Shown: positions 52,171-64,000, counted from the first letter of the stretch. The stretch is 64,000 nucleotides of DNA from Hippophae tibetana (GCA_037013495.1 CM072801.1:31670001-31734000), one strand, 5' to 3'. Notes: generated by a model not told the origin, from the sequence alone. Numbers and translations: made by a program.

Positions 52171-53300
52171 GACAATGGAAGAATAGTTTAGTTATTGGCA
52201 TTTTTTAACCAAAATTACTTTGTTTACAATACTTGCCAACCTCTAATAAGTTGGTGGCATCTAATTGCATTGTTTTCAGTTCATATTCTATTCGGTTCCA
52301 ATTTGATCATCTTAACCCTTTTCTAAGCAATTTACTCATTCGTAATCCTTTGAGTTCATATTTTTTTCCCCTAAAGGTTCCGCATCATTTTGTATCAAAG
52401 CCTTTGTTGCTGAAAATATATTATCAATCTTCTTATATTTATTTTTTGAATTTTACATTTAAAAAAACTTCGTCCATTGAATTTTCTTTGCTTTCATAAG
52501 TAACAAACCACAATGAAAGATAGATATTTGTATAACAAGTCTTGTGTTTTCTTACAATTTTGTAGTTCGTATTTTCTCTTTCGACTTAATTTCCTAGTTT
52601 TATTTAAATTCTTTGTACCATTTTCCTGTTTTATGTTTTCTATTTCGATTCCTAAAACACACTTCAAGAATAGTTTAGTTATCGGCATTTTTTTAACCAA
52701 AATTACTTTGTTTACAATACTTGCCAACCTCAAATAGGTTGGTGGCATCTCATTGCATTGTTTTCAGTTCATGTTCTTTTCTGTTCCAATTTGATCATCT
52801 TAACCCTTTTCTAGCAATTTACTCATTCTTAATCCTTTGAGTTCATATGTTGTTCCTCTAAAGGTTCCGCATCATTTGGTATCAATCCTTTGTTGCCGAA
52901 AATATGTTATCTATCTTCTTATATTTATTTTTTAAATTTTACATTTAAAAAAACATCGTCAATTGAATTTTCTGTGTTTTCATTAGACACAAATCACAAA
53001 GAAAGATAGATATTTGTACACCAAGTCTTGTGTTTCGTATTAATTTTGTTGTCATTATTTTGTCTTTCGATTTCATTTCCTTTCTTTCTTTAAATTCTTT
53101 GTACCTTTTTCTTGTGTAATGTTTTCTGTGTTCAATCTGTTTTTTTATTGAAAGAAACTATAGACATACTACAGTTCATAGTTTCAAGAAAAACTATGTT
53201 ATTAATATCGGTGGCAATATTAAACTATTGAAACTATTAATTCGTGCATCGAAATGACTATTATAATGTAGCAAATAGCAACTATTTTGATTCCTAAAAA
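52171..53300. repeat. Unit 51, A+B dimer (1,130 bp)
   Basis: A is Q-like (TATTATCAATC), with CATATTTTTTTCCCC and CATTTTGTATC. B has lost one A in TTTTCTAGCAA and has AACATCGTC. One base is missing at the A/B junction (CCTAAAACACAC). Confidence 0.88.
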
Positions 53301-54432
53301 GACAATGGAAGAATAGTTTAGTTATCGGCATTTTTTAACCAAAATTACTTTGTTTACAATACTTGCCAACCTCTAATAAGTTGGTGGCATCTAATTGCAT
53401 TGTTTTCAGTTCATATTCTATTTGGTTCCAATTTGATCATCTTAACCCTTTTCTAAGCAATTTACTCATTCGTAATCCTTTGAGTTCATATGTTGTTCCC
53501 CTAAAGGTTCCGCATCATTTGGTATCAAAGCCTTTGTTGCTGAAAATATATTATCTATCTTCTTATATTTATTTTTTGAATTTTACATTTAAAAAAACTT
53601 CGTCCATTGATTTTTCTTTGCTTTCATAAGTAACAAACCACAATGAAAGATAGATATTTGTATAACAAGTCTTTTGTTTTCTTACAATTTTGTAGTTCCT
53701 ATTTTGTCTTTAGACTTAATTTCCTAGTTTTATTTAAATTCTTTGTACCATTTTCCTGTTTTATGTTTTCTATTTCGATTCCTAAAAACACACTTCAAGA
53801 ATAGTTTAGTTATCGGCATATTTTTAACCAAAATTACTTTGTTTACAATACTTGCCAACCTCAAATAGGTTGGTGGCATCTCATTGTATTGTTTTCAGTT
53901 CATGTTCTTTTCTGTTCCAATTTGATCATCTTAACCCTTTTCTAAGCAATTTACTCATTCTTAATCCTTTGGGTTCATATGTTGTTCCCCTAAAGGTTCC
54001 GCATCATTTGGTATCAAGCCTTTGTTGCTGAAAATATGTTATCTATCTTCTTATATTTATTTTTTGAATTTTACATTTAAAAAAACTTCGTCCATTGAAT
54101 TTTCTGTGTTTTCATTAGACACAAATCACAAAGAAAGATAGATATTTGTATACCAAGTCTTGTGTTTCGTATTAATTTTGTTGTCATTATTTTGTCTTTC
54201 GATTTCATTTCCTTTCTTTCTTTAAATTCTTTGTACCTTTTTCTTGTGTAATGTTTTCTATGTTCAATCTGTTTTTTTATTGAAAGAAACTATAGAGATA
54301 CTACAGTTCATAGTTTCAAGAAAAACTAGGTTATTAATATTGGTGGCAATATTAAACTATTGAAACTATTAATTCGTGCATCGAAATGACTATTATAATG
54401 TAGCAAATAGCAACTATTTCGATTCCTAAAAA
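53301..54432. repeat. Unit 52, A+B dimer (1,132 bp)
   Basis: D-like A rear (GTCCATTGATTTTTC). Private TCTATTTGGTT in A and ATATTGGTGGC in the module. CTTTGGGTTC in B is shared with unit 53. Confidence 0.88.
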
Positions 54433-55564
54433 GACAATGGAAGAATAGTTTAGTTATCGGCATTTTTTAACCAAAATTACTTTGTTTACAATTCTTGCCA
54501 ACCTCTAATAAGTTGGTGGCATCTAATTGCATTGTTTTCAGTTCATATTCTATTCGGTTCCAATTTGATCATCTACCCCCTTTTCTAAGCAATTTACTCA
54601 TTCGTAATCCTTTGAGTTCATATGTTGTTCCCCTAAAGGTTCCGCATCATTTGGTATCAAAGCCTTTGTTGCTGAAAATATATTATCTATCTTCTTATAT
54701 TTATTTTTTGAATTTTACATTTAAAAAAACTTCGTCCATTGATTTTTCTTTGCTTTCATAAGTAACAAACCACAATGAAAGATAGATATTTGTATAACAA
54801 GTCTTGTGTTTTCTTACAATTTTGTAGTTCGTATTTTGTCTTTCGACTTAATTTCCTAGTTTTATTTAAATTCTTTGTACCATTTTCCTGTTTAATGTTT
54901 TCTATTTCGATTCCTAAAAACACAGTTCAAGAATAGTTTAGTTATCGCCATTTTTTTAACCAAAATTACATTGTTTACAATACTTGCCAACCTCAAATAG
55001 GTTGGTGGCATCTCATTGTATTGTTTTCAGTTCATGTTCTTTTCTGTTCCAATTTGATCATCTTAACCCTTTTCTAAGCAATTTACTAATTCTTAATCCT
55101 TTGGGTTCATATGTTGTTCCCCTAAAGGTTCCGCATCATTTGGTATCAAGCCTTTGTTGCTGAAAATATGTTATCTATCTTCTTATATTTATTTTTTGAA
55201 TTTTACATTTAAAAAAACTTCGTCCATTGAATTTTCTGTGTTTTCATTAGACACAAATCACAAAGAAAGATAGATATTTGTATACCAAGTCTTGTGTTTC
55301 GTATTAATTTTGTTGTCATTATTTTGTCTTTCGATTTCATTTCCTTTCTTTCTTTAAATTCTTTGTACCTTTTTCTTGTGTAATGTTTTCTGTGTTCAAT
55401 CTGTTTTTTTATTGAAAGAAACTATAGAGATACTACAGTTCATAGTTTCAAGAAAAACTAGGTTATTAATATCGGTGGCAATATTAAACTATTGAAACTA
55501 TTAATTCGTGCATCGAAATGACTATTAAAATGTAGCAAATTGCAACTATTTCGATTCCTAAAAA
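54433..55564. repeat. Unit 53, A+B dimer (1,132 bp)
   Basis: Private CTACCCCC in A, CACAGTTCAAG and TTTACTAATTC in B, and TATTAAAATG in the module. Confidence 0.88.
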
Positions 55565-56698
55565 GACAATGGAAGAATAGTTTAGTTACCGGCAGTTTTT
55601 AAACCAAAATTACTTTGTTTACAATACTTGCCAACCTCTAATAGGTTGGTGGCATCTCATTGCATTGTTTTCAGTTCATGTTCTTTTCTGTTCCAATTTG
55701 ATCATCTTAACCCTTTTCTAAGAAATTTACTCATTCTTAATCCTTTGAGTTCATATGTTGTTCCCCTAAAGGTTCCGCATCATTTGGTATCAAAGCCTTT
55801 GTTGCTGAAAATATATTATCCATCTTCTAATATTTATTTTTTAAATTTTACATTTAAAAAAACTTCGTCCATTGAATTTTCTTTGCTTTCATAAGTAACA
55901 AACCACAATGAAAGATAGATATTTGTATAACAAGTCTTGTGTTTTCTTACAATTTTGTAGTTCCTATTTTGTCTTTCGACTTAATTTCCTAATTTTATTT
56001 AAATTCTTTGTACCATTTTCCTGTTTTATGTTTTCTATTTCGATTCCTAAAAACACACTTCAAGAATAGTTTAGTTATCGGCATTTTTTTTAACCAAAAT
56101 TACATTGTTTACAATACTTGCCAACCTCAAATAGGTTGGTGGCATCTCATTGTATTGTTTTCAGTTCATGTTCTTTTCTGTTCCAATTTGATCATCTTAA
56201 CCCTTTTATAAGCAATTTACTCATTCTTAATCCTTTGTGTTCATATGTTGTTCCCCTAAAAGTTCCGCATCATTTGGTATCAAGCCTTTGTTGCTGAAAA
56301 TATGTTATCTATCTTCTTATATTTATTTTTTGAATTTTACATTTAAAAAAACTTCGTCCATTGAATTTTCTGTGTTTTCATTAGACACAAATCACAAAGA
56401 AAGATAGATATTTGTATACCAAGTCTTGTGTTTCGTATTAATTTTGTTGTCATTATTTTGTCTTTCGATTTCATTACCTTTCTTTCTTTAAATTCTTTGT
56501 ACCTTTTCCATGTGTAATGTTTTCTGTGTTCAATCTGGTTTTTTATTGAAAGAAACTATAGAGATACTACAGTTCATAGTTTCAAGAAAAACTAGGTTAT
56601 TAATATCAGTGGCAATATTAAACTAATGAAACTTTTAATTCGAGCATCGAAATAACTATTATAATGTAGCAAATAGCAACTATTTCGATTCCTAAAAA
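55565..56698. repeat. Unit 54, A+B dimer (1,134 bp)
   Basis: A begins GTTACCGGC with an extra A (TTTTTAAACC), foreshadowing zone V, and has a B-like middle. B has TCATTACC, CTTTTCCATG and AATAACTATT as private changes. Confidence 0.88.
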
Positions 56699-57342
56699 GA
56701 CAATGGAAGAATAGTTTAGTTATCGGCATTTTTAACCAATATTACTTTGTTTACAATACATGCCAACCTCTAATAAGTTGGTGGCATCTCATTGCATTGT
56801 TTTCAGTTCATGTTCTTTTCGGTTCCAATTTGATCATCTTAACCCTTTTCTAAGCAATTTACTCATTCTTAATCCTTTGAGTTCATATGTTGTTCGCCTA
56901 AACATTCCGCATCATTTGGTATCAAAGCCTTTGTTGCTGAAAATATGTTATCTATCTTCTTATATTTATTTTTGGAATTTTACATTTAAAAAAACTTCGT
57001 CCATTGAATTTTCTGTGTTTTCATTAGACACAAATCACAAAGAAAGATAGATATTTTTATACCAAGTCTTGTGTTTTCTTTTAATTTTCTTGTCATTATT
57101 TTGTCTTTCCATATCATTTCCTTTCTTTCTTGAAATTCTTTGTACCTTTTTCTTGTGTAATGTTTTCTGTGTTCAATCTGTATTTTTAATTTAAAGAAAC
57201 TATAGAGATTCTACAGTTCCTAGTTTCAAGAAAAACTAGGTTATTAATATAGGTGGCAATATTAAACTGTTGAAACTTTTAATTCGTGCATCGAAATGAC
57301 TATTATAATGTAGCAAATAGCACCTCTTTTGATTCCTAAAAA
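56699..57342. repeat. Unit 55, A/B3 hybrid monomer (644 bp)
   Basis: A-like first 100 bp or so, then a B body and a B3 module (TTTAATTTAAAG, CCTAGTTT hairpin, AGCACCTCTTTTG). A TTG to ATG change at 56760 gives the only copy of the recurrent open frame with a true ATG. That is more likely chance than function. Confidence 0.85.
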
Positions 57343-58476
57343 GACAATGAAAGAATAGTTTAGATACCGGCATTTTTTAAACCAAAATTACTTTGTTTAC
57401 AATACTTGCCAACCTCAAATAGGTTGGTGGCATCTCATTGCATTGTTTTCAGTTCATGTTCTTTTCTGTTCCAATTTGATCATCTTAACCCTTTTCTAAG
57501 AAATTTACTCATTCTTAATCCTTTGAGTTCATATGTTGTTCCCCTAAAGGTTCCGCATCATTTGGTATCAAAGCCTTTGTTGCTGAAAATATATTATCTA
57601 TCTTCTGATATTTATTTTTTGAATTTTACATTTAAAAAACACTTCGTCCATTGAATTTTCTTTGCTTTCATAAGTAACAAATCACAATGAAAGATAGATA
57701 TTTGTATAACAAAACTTGTGTTTTCTTACAATTTTGTAGTTCGTATTTTTTCTTTCGACTTAATTTCCTAGTTTTATTTAAATTCTTTGTACCATTTTCC
57801 TGTTTTATGTTTTCTATTTCGATTCCTAAATACACACTTCAAGAATAGTTTAGTTATCGGCATTTTTTTAACCAAAATTACTTTGTTTACAATACTTGCC
57901 AACCTCAAATAGGTTGGTGGCATCTCATTGCATTGTTTTCAGTTCATGTTCTTTTCTGTTCCAATTTGATCATCTTAACCCTTTTCTAAGCAATTTACTC
58001 ATTCTTAATCCGTTGGGTTCATATGTTGTTCCCCTAAAGGTTCCGCATCATTTGGTATCAAGCCTTTGTTGCTGAAGTATGTTATCTATCTTCCTATATT
58101 TATTTTTTGAATTTTACATTTAAAAAACACTTTGTCCATTGAATTTTCTTTGCTTTCATTAGACACAAATCACAAAGAAAGATAGATATTTGTATACCAA
58201 GTCTTGTGTTTCGTATTAATTTTGTTGTCATTATTTTGTCTTTCGATTTCATTTCCTTTCTTTCTTTAAATTCTTTGTACCTTTGTCTTGTGTAATGCTT
58301 TCTGTGTTCAATCTGTTTTTTTATTGAAAGAAACTATAGAGATACTACAGTTCATAGTTTCAAGAAAAACTAGGTTATTAATATCGGTGGCAATATTAAA
58401 CTATTGAAACTATTAATTCGTGCATCGAAATGACTATTATAATGTAGCAAATAGCAACTATTTCGATTCCTAAAAA
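57343..58476. repeat. Unit 56, A+B dimer (1,134 bp)
   Basis: A with GATACCGGC and an A inserted in the A run (TTTAAAAAACAC), which ends the open frame early. The B rear is B1-like, not B3, so B1 and B3 alternate here. Confidence 0.85.
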
Positions 58477-59609
58477 GACAATGGAAGAATAGTTTAGTTA
58501 TCGGTATTTTTTAACCAAAATTACTTTGTTTACAATACTTGCCAACCTCTAATAAGTTGGTGGCATCTAATTGCATTGTTTTCAGTTCATATTCTATTCG
58601 GTTCCAATTTGATCATCTTAACCGTTTTCTAAGCAATTTACTCATTCTTAATGCTTTGAGTTCATATGTTGTTCCCCTAAAGGTTCCGCATCATTTTGTA
58701 TCAAAGCCTTTGTTGCTGAAAATATATTATCTATCTTCTTATATTTATTTTTTGAATTTTACATTTAAAAAAAATTCGTCCATTGAATTTTCTTTGCTTT
58801 CATAACTAACAAACCACAATGAAAGATAGATATTTGTATAACAAGTCTTGTGTTTTCTTACAATTTTGTAGGTCGTATTTTGTCTTTCGACTTAATTTAC
58901 TAGTTTTATTTAAATTCTTTGTACCATTTTCCTGTTTTATGTTTTCTATTTCGATTCCTAAAAACACACTTCAAGAATAGTTTAGTTATCGGCATTTTTT
59001 TAACCAAAATTACTTTGTTTACAATACTTGCCAACCGCAAATAGGTTGGTGGCATCTCATTGCATTGTTTTCAGTTCATGTTCTTTTCTGTTCCAATTTG
59101 ATCATCTTAATCTTTTTCTAAGCAATTTACTCATTCTTAATCCTTTGAGTTCATATGTTGTTCCCCTAAAGGTTCCGCATCATTTGGTATCAAGCCTTTG
59201 TTGCTGAAAATATGTTATCTATCTTCTTATATTTATTTTTTGAATTTTACATTTAAAAAAACTTCGTCCATTGAATTTTCTGTGTTTTCATTAGACACAA
59301 ATCACAAAGAAAGATAGATATTTGTATACCAAGTCTTGTGTTTTCTTTTAATTTTCTTGTCATTATTTTTTCTTTCCATATCATTTCCTTTCTTTCTTGA
59401 AATTCTTTGTACCTTTTTCTTGTGTAATGTTTTCTGTGTTCAATCTGTTTTTTTAATTTAAAGAACTATAGAGATGCTACAGTTCCTAGTTTCAAGGAAA
59501 ACTAGGTTATTAATATCGGTGGCAATATTAAACTGTTGAAACTTTTATTTCGTGCATCGAAATGACTATTATAATGTAGCAAATAGCACCTCTTTTGATT
59601 CCTAAAAAA
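58477..59609. repeat. Unit 57, A+B3 dimer (1,133 bp)
   Basis: The A monomer resembles zone IV A. B carries a B3 module with one A lost (AAAGAACTATAG) and a G in the hairpin loop. Confidence 0.85.
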
Positions 59610-60742
59610 GACAATGAAAGAATAGTTTAGTTACCGGCATTTTTTAAACCAAAATTACTTTGTTTACAATACTTGCCAACCTCTAATAGGTTGGTCGCAT
59701 CTCATTGCATTGTTTTCAGTTCATGTTCTTTTCGGTTCCAATTTGATCATCTTAACCCTTTTCTAAGCAATTTACTCATTCTTAATCCTTTGAGTTCACA
59801 TGTTATTCCCCTAAAGGTTCCGCATCATTTGGTATCAAAGCCTTTGTTGCTGAAAATATATTATCTATCTTCTTATATTTATTTTTTGAATTTTACATTT
59901 AAAAAAACTTCGTTCATTGATTTTTCTTTACTTTCATAAGTAACAAACCACAATGAAAGATAGATATTTGTATAACAAGTCTTGTGTTTTCTTACAATTT
60001 TGTAGTTCGTATTTTGTCTTTCGACTTAATTTCCTAGTTTTATTTAAATTCTTTGTACCATTTTCCTGTTTTATGTTTTCTATTTCGATTCCTAAAAACA
60101 CACGTCAAGAATAGTTTAGTTATCGGCATTTTTTTAACCAAAATTACTTTGTTTACAATACTTGCCAACCTCAAATAGGTTGGTGGCATCTCATTGCATT
60201 GTTTTCAGTTCATGTTCTTTTCTGTTCCGATTTGATAATCTTAACCCTTTTATAAGCAATTTACTCATTCTTAATCCTTTGAGTTCATATGTTGTTCCCC
60301 TAAAGGTTCCGCATCATTTGGTATCAAGCCTTTGTTGCTGAAAATATGTTATCTATCTTCTTATATTTATTTTTATAATTTTACATTTAAAAAAACTTCG
60401 TCAATTGAATTTTCTGTGTTTTCATTAGACACAAATCACAAAGAAAGATAGATATTTGTATACCAAGTCTTGTGTTTTTCTTAATTTTCTTGTCATTATT
60501 TTGTCTTTCCATATCATTTCCTTTCTTTCTTGAAATTCTTTGTACCTTTTTCCTGTATAATGTTTTCTGTGTTCAATCTGTTTTTTTAATTTAAAGAAAC
60601 TATAGAGATGCTACAGTTCCTAGTTTCAAGAAAAACTAGGTTATTAATATTGGTGGCAATATTAAACTGTTGAAACTTTTAATTCGTGCATCGAAATGAC
60701 TATTATAATGTAGCAAATAGCACCTCTTTTGATTCCTAAAAA
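59610..60742. repeat. Unit 58, A+B3 dimer (1,133 bp)
   Basis: A has GGTTGGTCGC and TTCACATGTTATTCC. B starts CACACGTCAAG, shared with unit 61, and has TTTATAATTTTAC as in B2. Confidence 0.85.
60619..60640. repeat. Perfect 8-bp hairpin specific to the B3 subfamily
   Basis: CCTAGTTT and AAACTAGG flank a six-base loop (CAAGAA). Zone I copies read CATAGTTT here, which leaves only a 6-bp stem. The same perfect hairpin is seen in units 55, 57, 58 and 60. Unit 59 has one broken base (AAACTATG). Confidence 0.75.
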
Positions 60743-61876
60743 GACAATGAAAGAATAGTTTAGTTACCGGCATTTTTTAAACCAAAATTACTTTGTTTAC
60801 AATACTTGCCAACCTCTAAAAAGTTGTTCGCATCTCATTGCATTGTTTTCAGTTCATGTTCTTTTCGGTTCCAATTTGATCATCTTAACCCTTTTCTAAA
60901 CAATTTACTCATTCTTAATCCTTTGAGTTCACATGTTGTTCCCCTAAAGGTTCCGCATCATTTGGTATCAAAGCCTTTGTTGCTGAAAATATATTATCTA
61001 TCTTCTTATATTTATTTTTTGAATTTTACATTTAAAAAAACTTCGGTCATTGATTTTTCTTTACTTTCATAAGTAACAAACCACAATGAAAGATAGATAT
61101 TTGTATAACAAGTCTTGTGTTTTCTTACAATTTTGTAGTTCGTATTTTGTCTTTCGACTTAATTTCCTAGTTTTATTTAAATTCTTTGTACCATTTTCCT
61201 GTTTTATGTTTTCTATTTCGATTCCTAAAAACACACTTCAAGAATAGTTTAGTTATCGGCATTTTTTTAACCAAAATTACTTTGTTTACAATGCTTGCCA
61301 ACCTCAAATAGATTGGTGGCATCTCATTGCATTGTTTTTAGTTCATGTTCTTTTCTGTTCCAATTTGATCATCTTAACCCTTTTATAAGCAATTTACTCA
61401 TTCTTAATCCTTTGAGTTCATATGTTGTTCCCCTAAAGGTTCCGCATCATTTGGTATCAAGCCTTTGTTGCTGAAAATATGTTATCTATCTTCTTATATT
61501 TATTTTTTGAATTTTACATTTAAAAAAACTTCGTCCATTGAATTTTCTGTGTTTTCATTAGACACAAATCACAAAGAAAGATAGATATTTGTATACCAAG
61601 TCTTGTGTTTTCTTTTAATTTTCTTGTCATTATTTTGTCTTTCCATATCATTTCCTTTCTTTCTTGAAATTCTTTGTACCTTTTTCTTGTATAATGTTTT
61701 CTGTGTTCAATCTGTTTTTTTAATTTAAAGAAACTATAGAGATGCTACAGTTCCTAGTTTCAAGAAAAACTATGTTATTAATATCGGTGGCAATATTAAA
61801 CTGTTGAAACTTTTAATTCGTGCATCGAAATGACTATTATAATGTAGCAAATAGCACCTCTTTTGATTCCTAAAAA
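60743..61876. repeat. Unit 59, A+B3 dimer (1,134 bp)
   Basis: A has AAAAAGTTGTTCGC and TTCACATG. B has CAATGCTTGCC, shared with unit 60. The module hairpin is broken by ACTATG. Confidence 0.85.
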
Positions 61877-63010
61877 GACAATGAAAGAATAGTTTAGTTA
61901 CCGGCATTTTTTAAACCAAAATTACTTTGTTTACAATACTTGCCAACCTCTAATAGGTTGTTCGCATCTCATTGCATTGTTTTCAGTTCATGTCCTTTTC
62001 GGTTCCAATTTGATCATCTTAACCCTTTTCTAAGCAATTTACTCATTCTTAATCCTTTGAGTTCATATGTTGTTCCCCTAAAGGTTCCGCATCATTTGGT
62101 ATCAAAGCCTTTGTTGCTGAAAATATATTAACTATCTTCTTATATTTATTTTTTGAATTTTACATTTAAAAAAACTTCGTCCATTGATTTTTCTTTGCTT
62201 TCATAAGTAACAAACCACAATGAAAGATAGATATTTGTATAACAAGTCTTGTGTTTTCTTACAATTTTGTAGTTCGTATTTTGTCTTTCAACTTAATTTC
62301 CTAGTTTTATTTAAATTCTTTGTACCATTTTCCTGTTTTATGTTTTCTATTTCGATTCCTAAAAACACACTTCAAGAATAGTTTAGTTATCGGCATTTTT
62401 TTAACCAAAATTACTTTGTTTACAATGCTTGCCAACCTCAAATAGTTTGGTGGCATCTCATTGCATTGTTTTTAGTTCATGTTCTTTTCTGTTCCAATTT
62501 GATCATCTTAACCCTTTTATAAGCAATTTACTCATTCTTAATCCTTTGAGTTCATATGTTGTTCCCCTAAAGGTTCCGCATCATTTGGTATCAAGCCTTT
62601 GTTGCTGAAAATATGTTATCTATCTTCTTATATTTATTTTTTGAATTTTACATTTAAAAAAACTTCATCCATTGAATTTTCTGTGTTTTCATTAGACATA
62701 AATCACAAAGAAAGATAGATATTTGTATACCAAGTCTTGTGTTTTCTTTTAATTTTCTTGTCATTATTTTGTCTTTCCATATCATTTCCTTTCTTTCTTG
62801 AAATTCTTTGTACCTTTTTCTTGTATAATGTTTTCTGTGTTCAATCTGTTTTTTTAATTTAAAGAAACTATAGAGATGCTACAGTTCCTAGTTTCAAGAA
62901 AAACTAGGTTATTAATATCGGTGGCAATATTAAACTGTTGAAACTTTTAATTCGTGCATCGAAATGACTATTATAATGTAGCAAATAGCACCTCTTTTGA
63001 TTCCTAAAAA
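61877..63010. repeat. Unit 60, A+B3 dimer (1,134 bp)
   Basis: A has GGTTGTTCGC, ATGTCCTTTTCGG and ATTAACTATC. The last creates an in-frame TAA in the recurrent open frame. All are repeated in unit 61. Confidence 0.85.
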
Positions 63011-64000
63011 GACAATGAAAGAATAGTTTAGTTACCGGCATTTTTTAAACCAAAATTACTTTGTTTACAATACTTGCCAACCTCTAATAGGTTGTTCGCA
63101 TCTCATTGCATTGTTTTCAGTTCATGTCCTTTTCGGTTCCAATTTGATCATCTTAACCCTTTTCTAAGCAATTTACTCATTCTTAATCCTTTGAGTTCAT
63201 ATGTTGTTCCCCTAAAGGTTCCGCATCATTTGGTATCAAAGCCTTTGTTGCTGAAAATATATTAACTATCTTCTTATATTTATTTTTTGAATTTTACATT
63301 TAAAAAAACTTCGTCCATTGATTTTTCTTTGCTTTCATAAGTAACAATCCACAATAAAAGATAGATATTTGTATAACAAGTCTTGTGTTTTCTTACAATT
63401 TTGTAGTTCGTATTTTGTCTTTCGACTTAATTTCCTAGTTTTATTTAAATTCTTTGTACCATTTTCCTGTTTTATGTTTTCTATTTCGATTCCTAAAAAC
63501 ACACGTCAAGAATAGTTTAGTTATCGGCATTTTTTTAACCAAAATTACTTTGTTTACAATACTTGCCAACCTCAAATAGGTTGGTGGCATCTCATTGCAT
63601 TGTTTTCAGTTCATGTTCTTTTCTGTTCCAATTTGATCATCTTAACCCTTTTATAAGCAATTTACTCATTCTTAATCCTTTGAGTTCATATGTTGTTCCC
63701 TTAAAGGTTCCGCATCATTTGGTATCAAGCCTTTGTTGCTGAAAATATGTTATCTATCTTCTTATATTTATTTTTTGAATTTTACATTTAAAAAAACTTC
63801 GTCCATTGAATTTTCTGTGGTTTCATTAGACATAAATCACAAAGAAAGATAGATATTTGTATACCAAGTCTTGTGTTTTCTTTTAATTTTCTTGTCATTA
63901 TTTTGTCTTTCCATATCATTTCCTTTCTTTCTTGAAATTCTTTGTACCTTTTTCTTGTGTAATGTTTTCTGTGTTCAATCTGTTTTTTTAATTTAAAGAA
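63011..64000. repeat. Unit 61, A+B3 dimer, cut by window end
   Basis: The A monomer is almost a copy of unit 60. The B monomer instead shares CACACGTCAAG with unit 58 and lacks the CAATGCTTGCC of unit 60. It stops inside the module. Confidence 0.85.

Larger units (their letters stand above)
51039..56698. repeat. Zone IV: diverged A+B dimers
   Basis: Units 50-54 return to simple A+B dimers of 1,130-1,134 bp. Each carries several private substitutions and one-base indels, unlike the near-identical copies of zone I. No higher-order period is apparent among these five units. Confidence 0.85.
1..64000. repeat. Tandem satellite array, ~1.13-kb dimeric unit, fills the window
   Basis: The same block recurs about every 1,130-1,134 bp from end to end, always in the same orientation, with no unrelated sequence between copies. 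It is built from two related monomers (A about 487 bp, B about 645 bp). Copies of the same subtype in the left 36 kb differ by only a few bases, while copies on the right carry many private changes. No gene, tRNA, rRNA or transposase-like frame interrupts it. Both ends are cut by the window, so the array is longer than 64 kb. Homogeneous long arrays of this kind are typical of centromeric, pericentromeric or subtelomeric heterochromatin, but nothing here decides which. Confidence 0.98.
56699..64000. repeat. Zone V: distinct right-hand subfamily (B3)
   Basis: Unit 55 is a single hybrid monomer, then dimers 56-61 follow. Most B monomers here carry a coherent set of changes absent from zone I: TTCTTGAAATTC, TTTAATTTAAAG, GATGCTACAGTTCCTAG and AGCACCTCTTTTG. 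Several A monomers begin with GTTACCGGC and an extra A (TTTTTTAAACC). The array runs off the window still in this subfamily. Confidence 0.85.

Noticed and set aside
56760-57050. 96-codon version of the same frame with a true ATG in unit 55
   Set aside because: A single T to A change makes the ATG in one diverged hybrid copy. There is no promoter, no family match and no recurrence, so chance is the better explanation.
1-64000. CRISPR array or phage/plasmid repeat
   Set aside because: The period is over a thousand bases with no unique spacers, no cas-like genes and no bacterial gene content.
1-64000. rDNA spacer or tandem RNA gene cluster
   Set aside because: No segment of the unit resembles 5S, 18S, 5.8S, 25S or tRNA genes. 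The unit is too AT-rich and has no internal promoter boxes that I recognise.
1-64000. CENP-B box or other known centromere-protein motif
   Set aside because: I looked for the conserved TTCG...CGGG core on both strands of the reference unit and did not find it. Centromere function cannot be claimed.
1-64000. Assembly artefact as sole cause of the repeats
   Set aside because: Units carry distinct ordered private marks and three different higher-order periods, which a collapse or loop error would not generate. The exact number of V2-Q pairs could still be mis-assembled.

Overview
This window is one uninterrupted tandem satellite array. It contains no recognisable protein-coding gene, RNA gene, CRISPR array or intact transposon. 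Sixty-one consecutive repeat blocks run head to tail in one orientation from the first to the last base, and the array continues past both ends. The DNA is strongly AT-rich (individual 60-base lines count from about 12% to 35% GC) and the + strand is T-rich. A long, homogenised satellite with higher-order structure points to a eukaryotic nuclear genome. A plant is the best guess, mainly because every A monomer carries a near match (12 of 13 bases) to the usual plant initiator-Met-tRNA primer-binding site. Species and satellite name cannot be read from the sequence.

Basic unit: about 1,132 bp, made of two related monomers. Monomer A is about 487 bp. Monomer B is about 645 bp and is the same sequence plus a 156-bp module inserted near its 3' end. 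That module carries a hairpin and several copies of the word AAACTAT.

Layout: Zone I (1-37312) has 33 A+B dimers, very homogeneous, which sort into a few subtypes (called here a, V1, V2, D, Q and P). Their order is not random. It follows a higher-order frame V1-D-Q-(V2-Q)n-P in which n is 0, 1 or 2. Zone II (37313-45714) is a six-monomer higher-order repeat of about 3,392 bp in two tandem copies plus a partial one. Zone III (45715-51038) is a three-monomer repeat of about 1,773 bp in three copies. Zone IV (51039-56698) returns to A+B dimers with more private substitutions. Zone V (56699-64000) holds a distinct, more diverged subfamily (B3). The gradient suggests that homogenisation is strongest at the left and that an array edge or older material lies to the right.

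The array records its own recombination. Reciprocal A/B crossover products, short conversion-like tracts, a 30-bp deletion between short direct repeats and fused units that explain losses of whole 1.13-kb units can all be placed. The 88-codon open frames seen in nearly every A monomer start at TTG, contain no ATG in almost all copies and break freely in B monomers. I treat them as by-products of repeat homogenisation, not genes. I did not find a novel gene system. The interest lies in the structure and evolution of the satellite.
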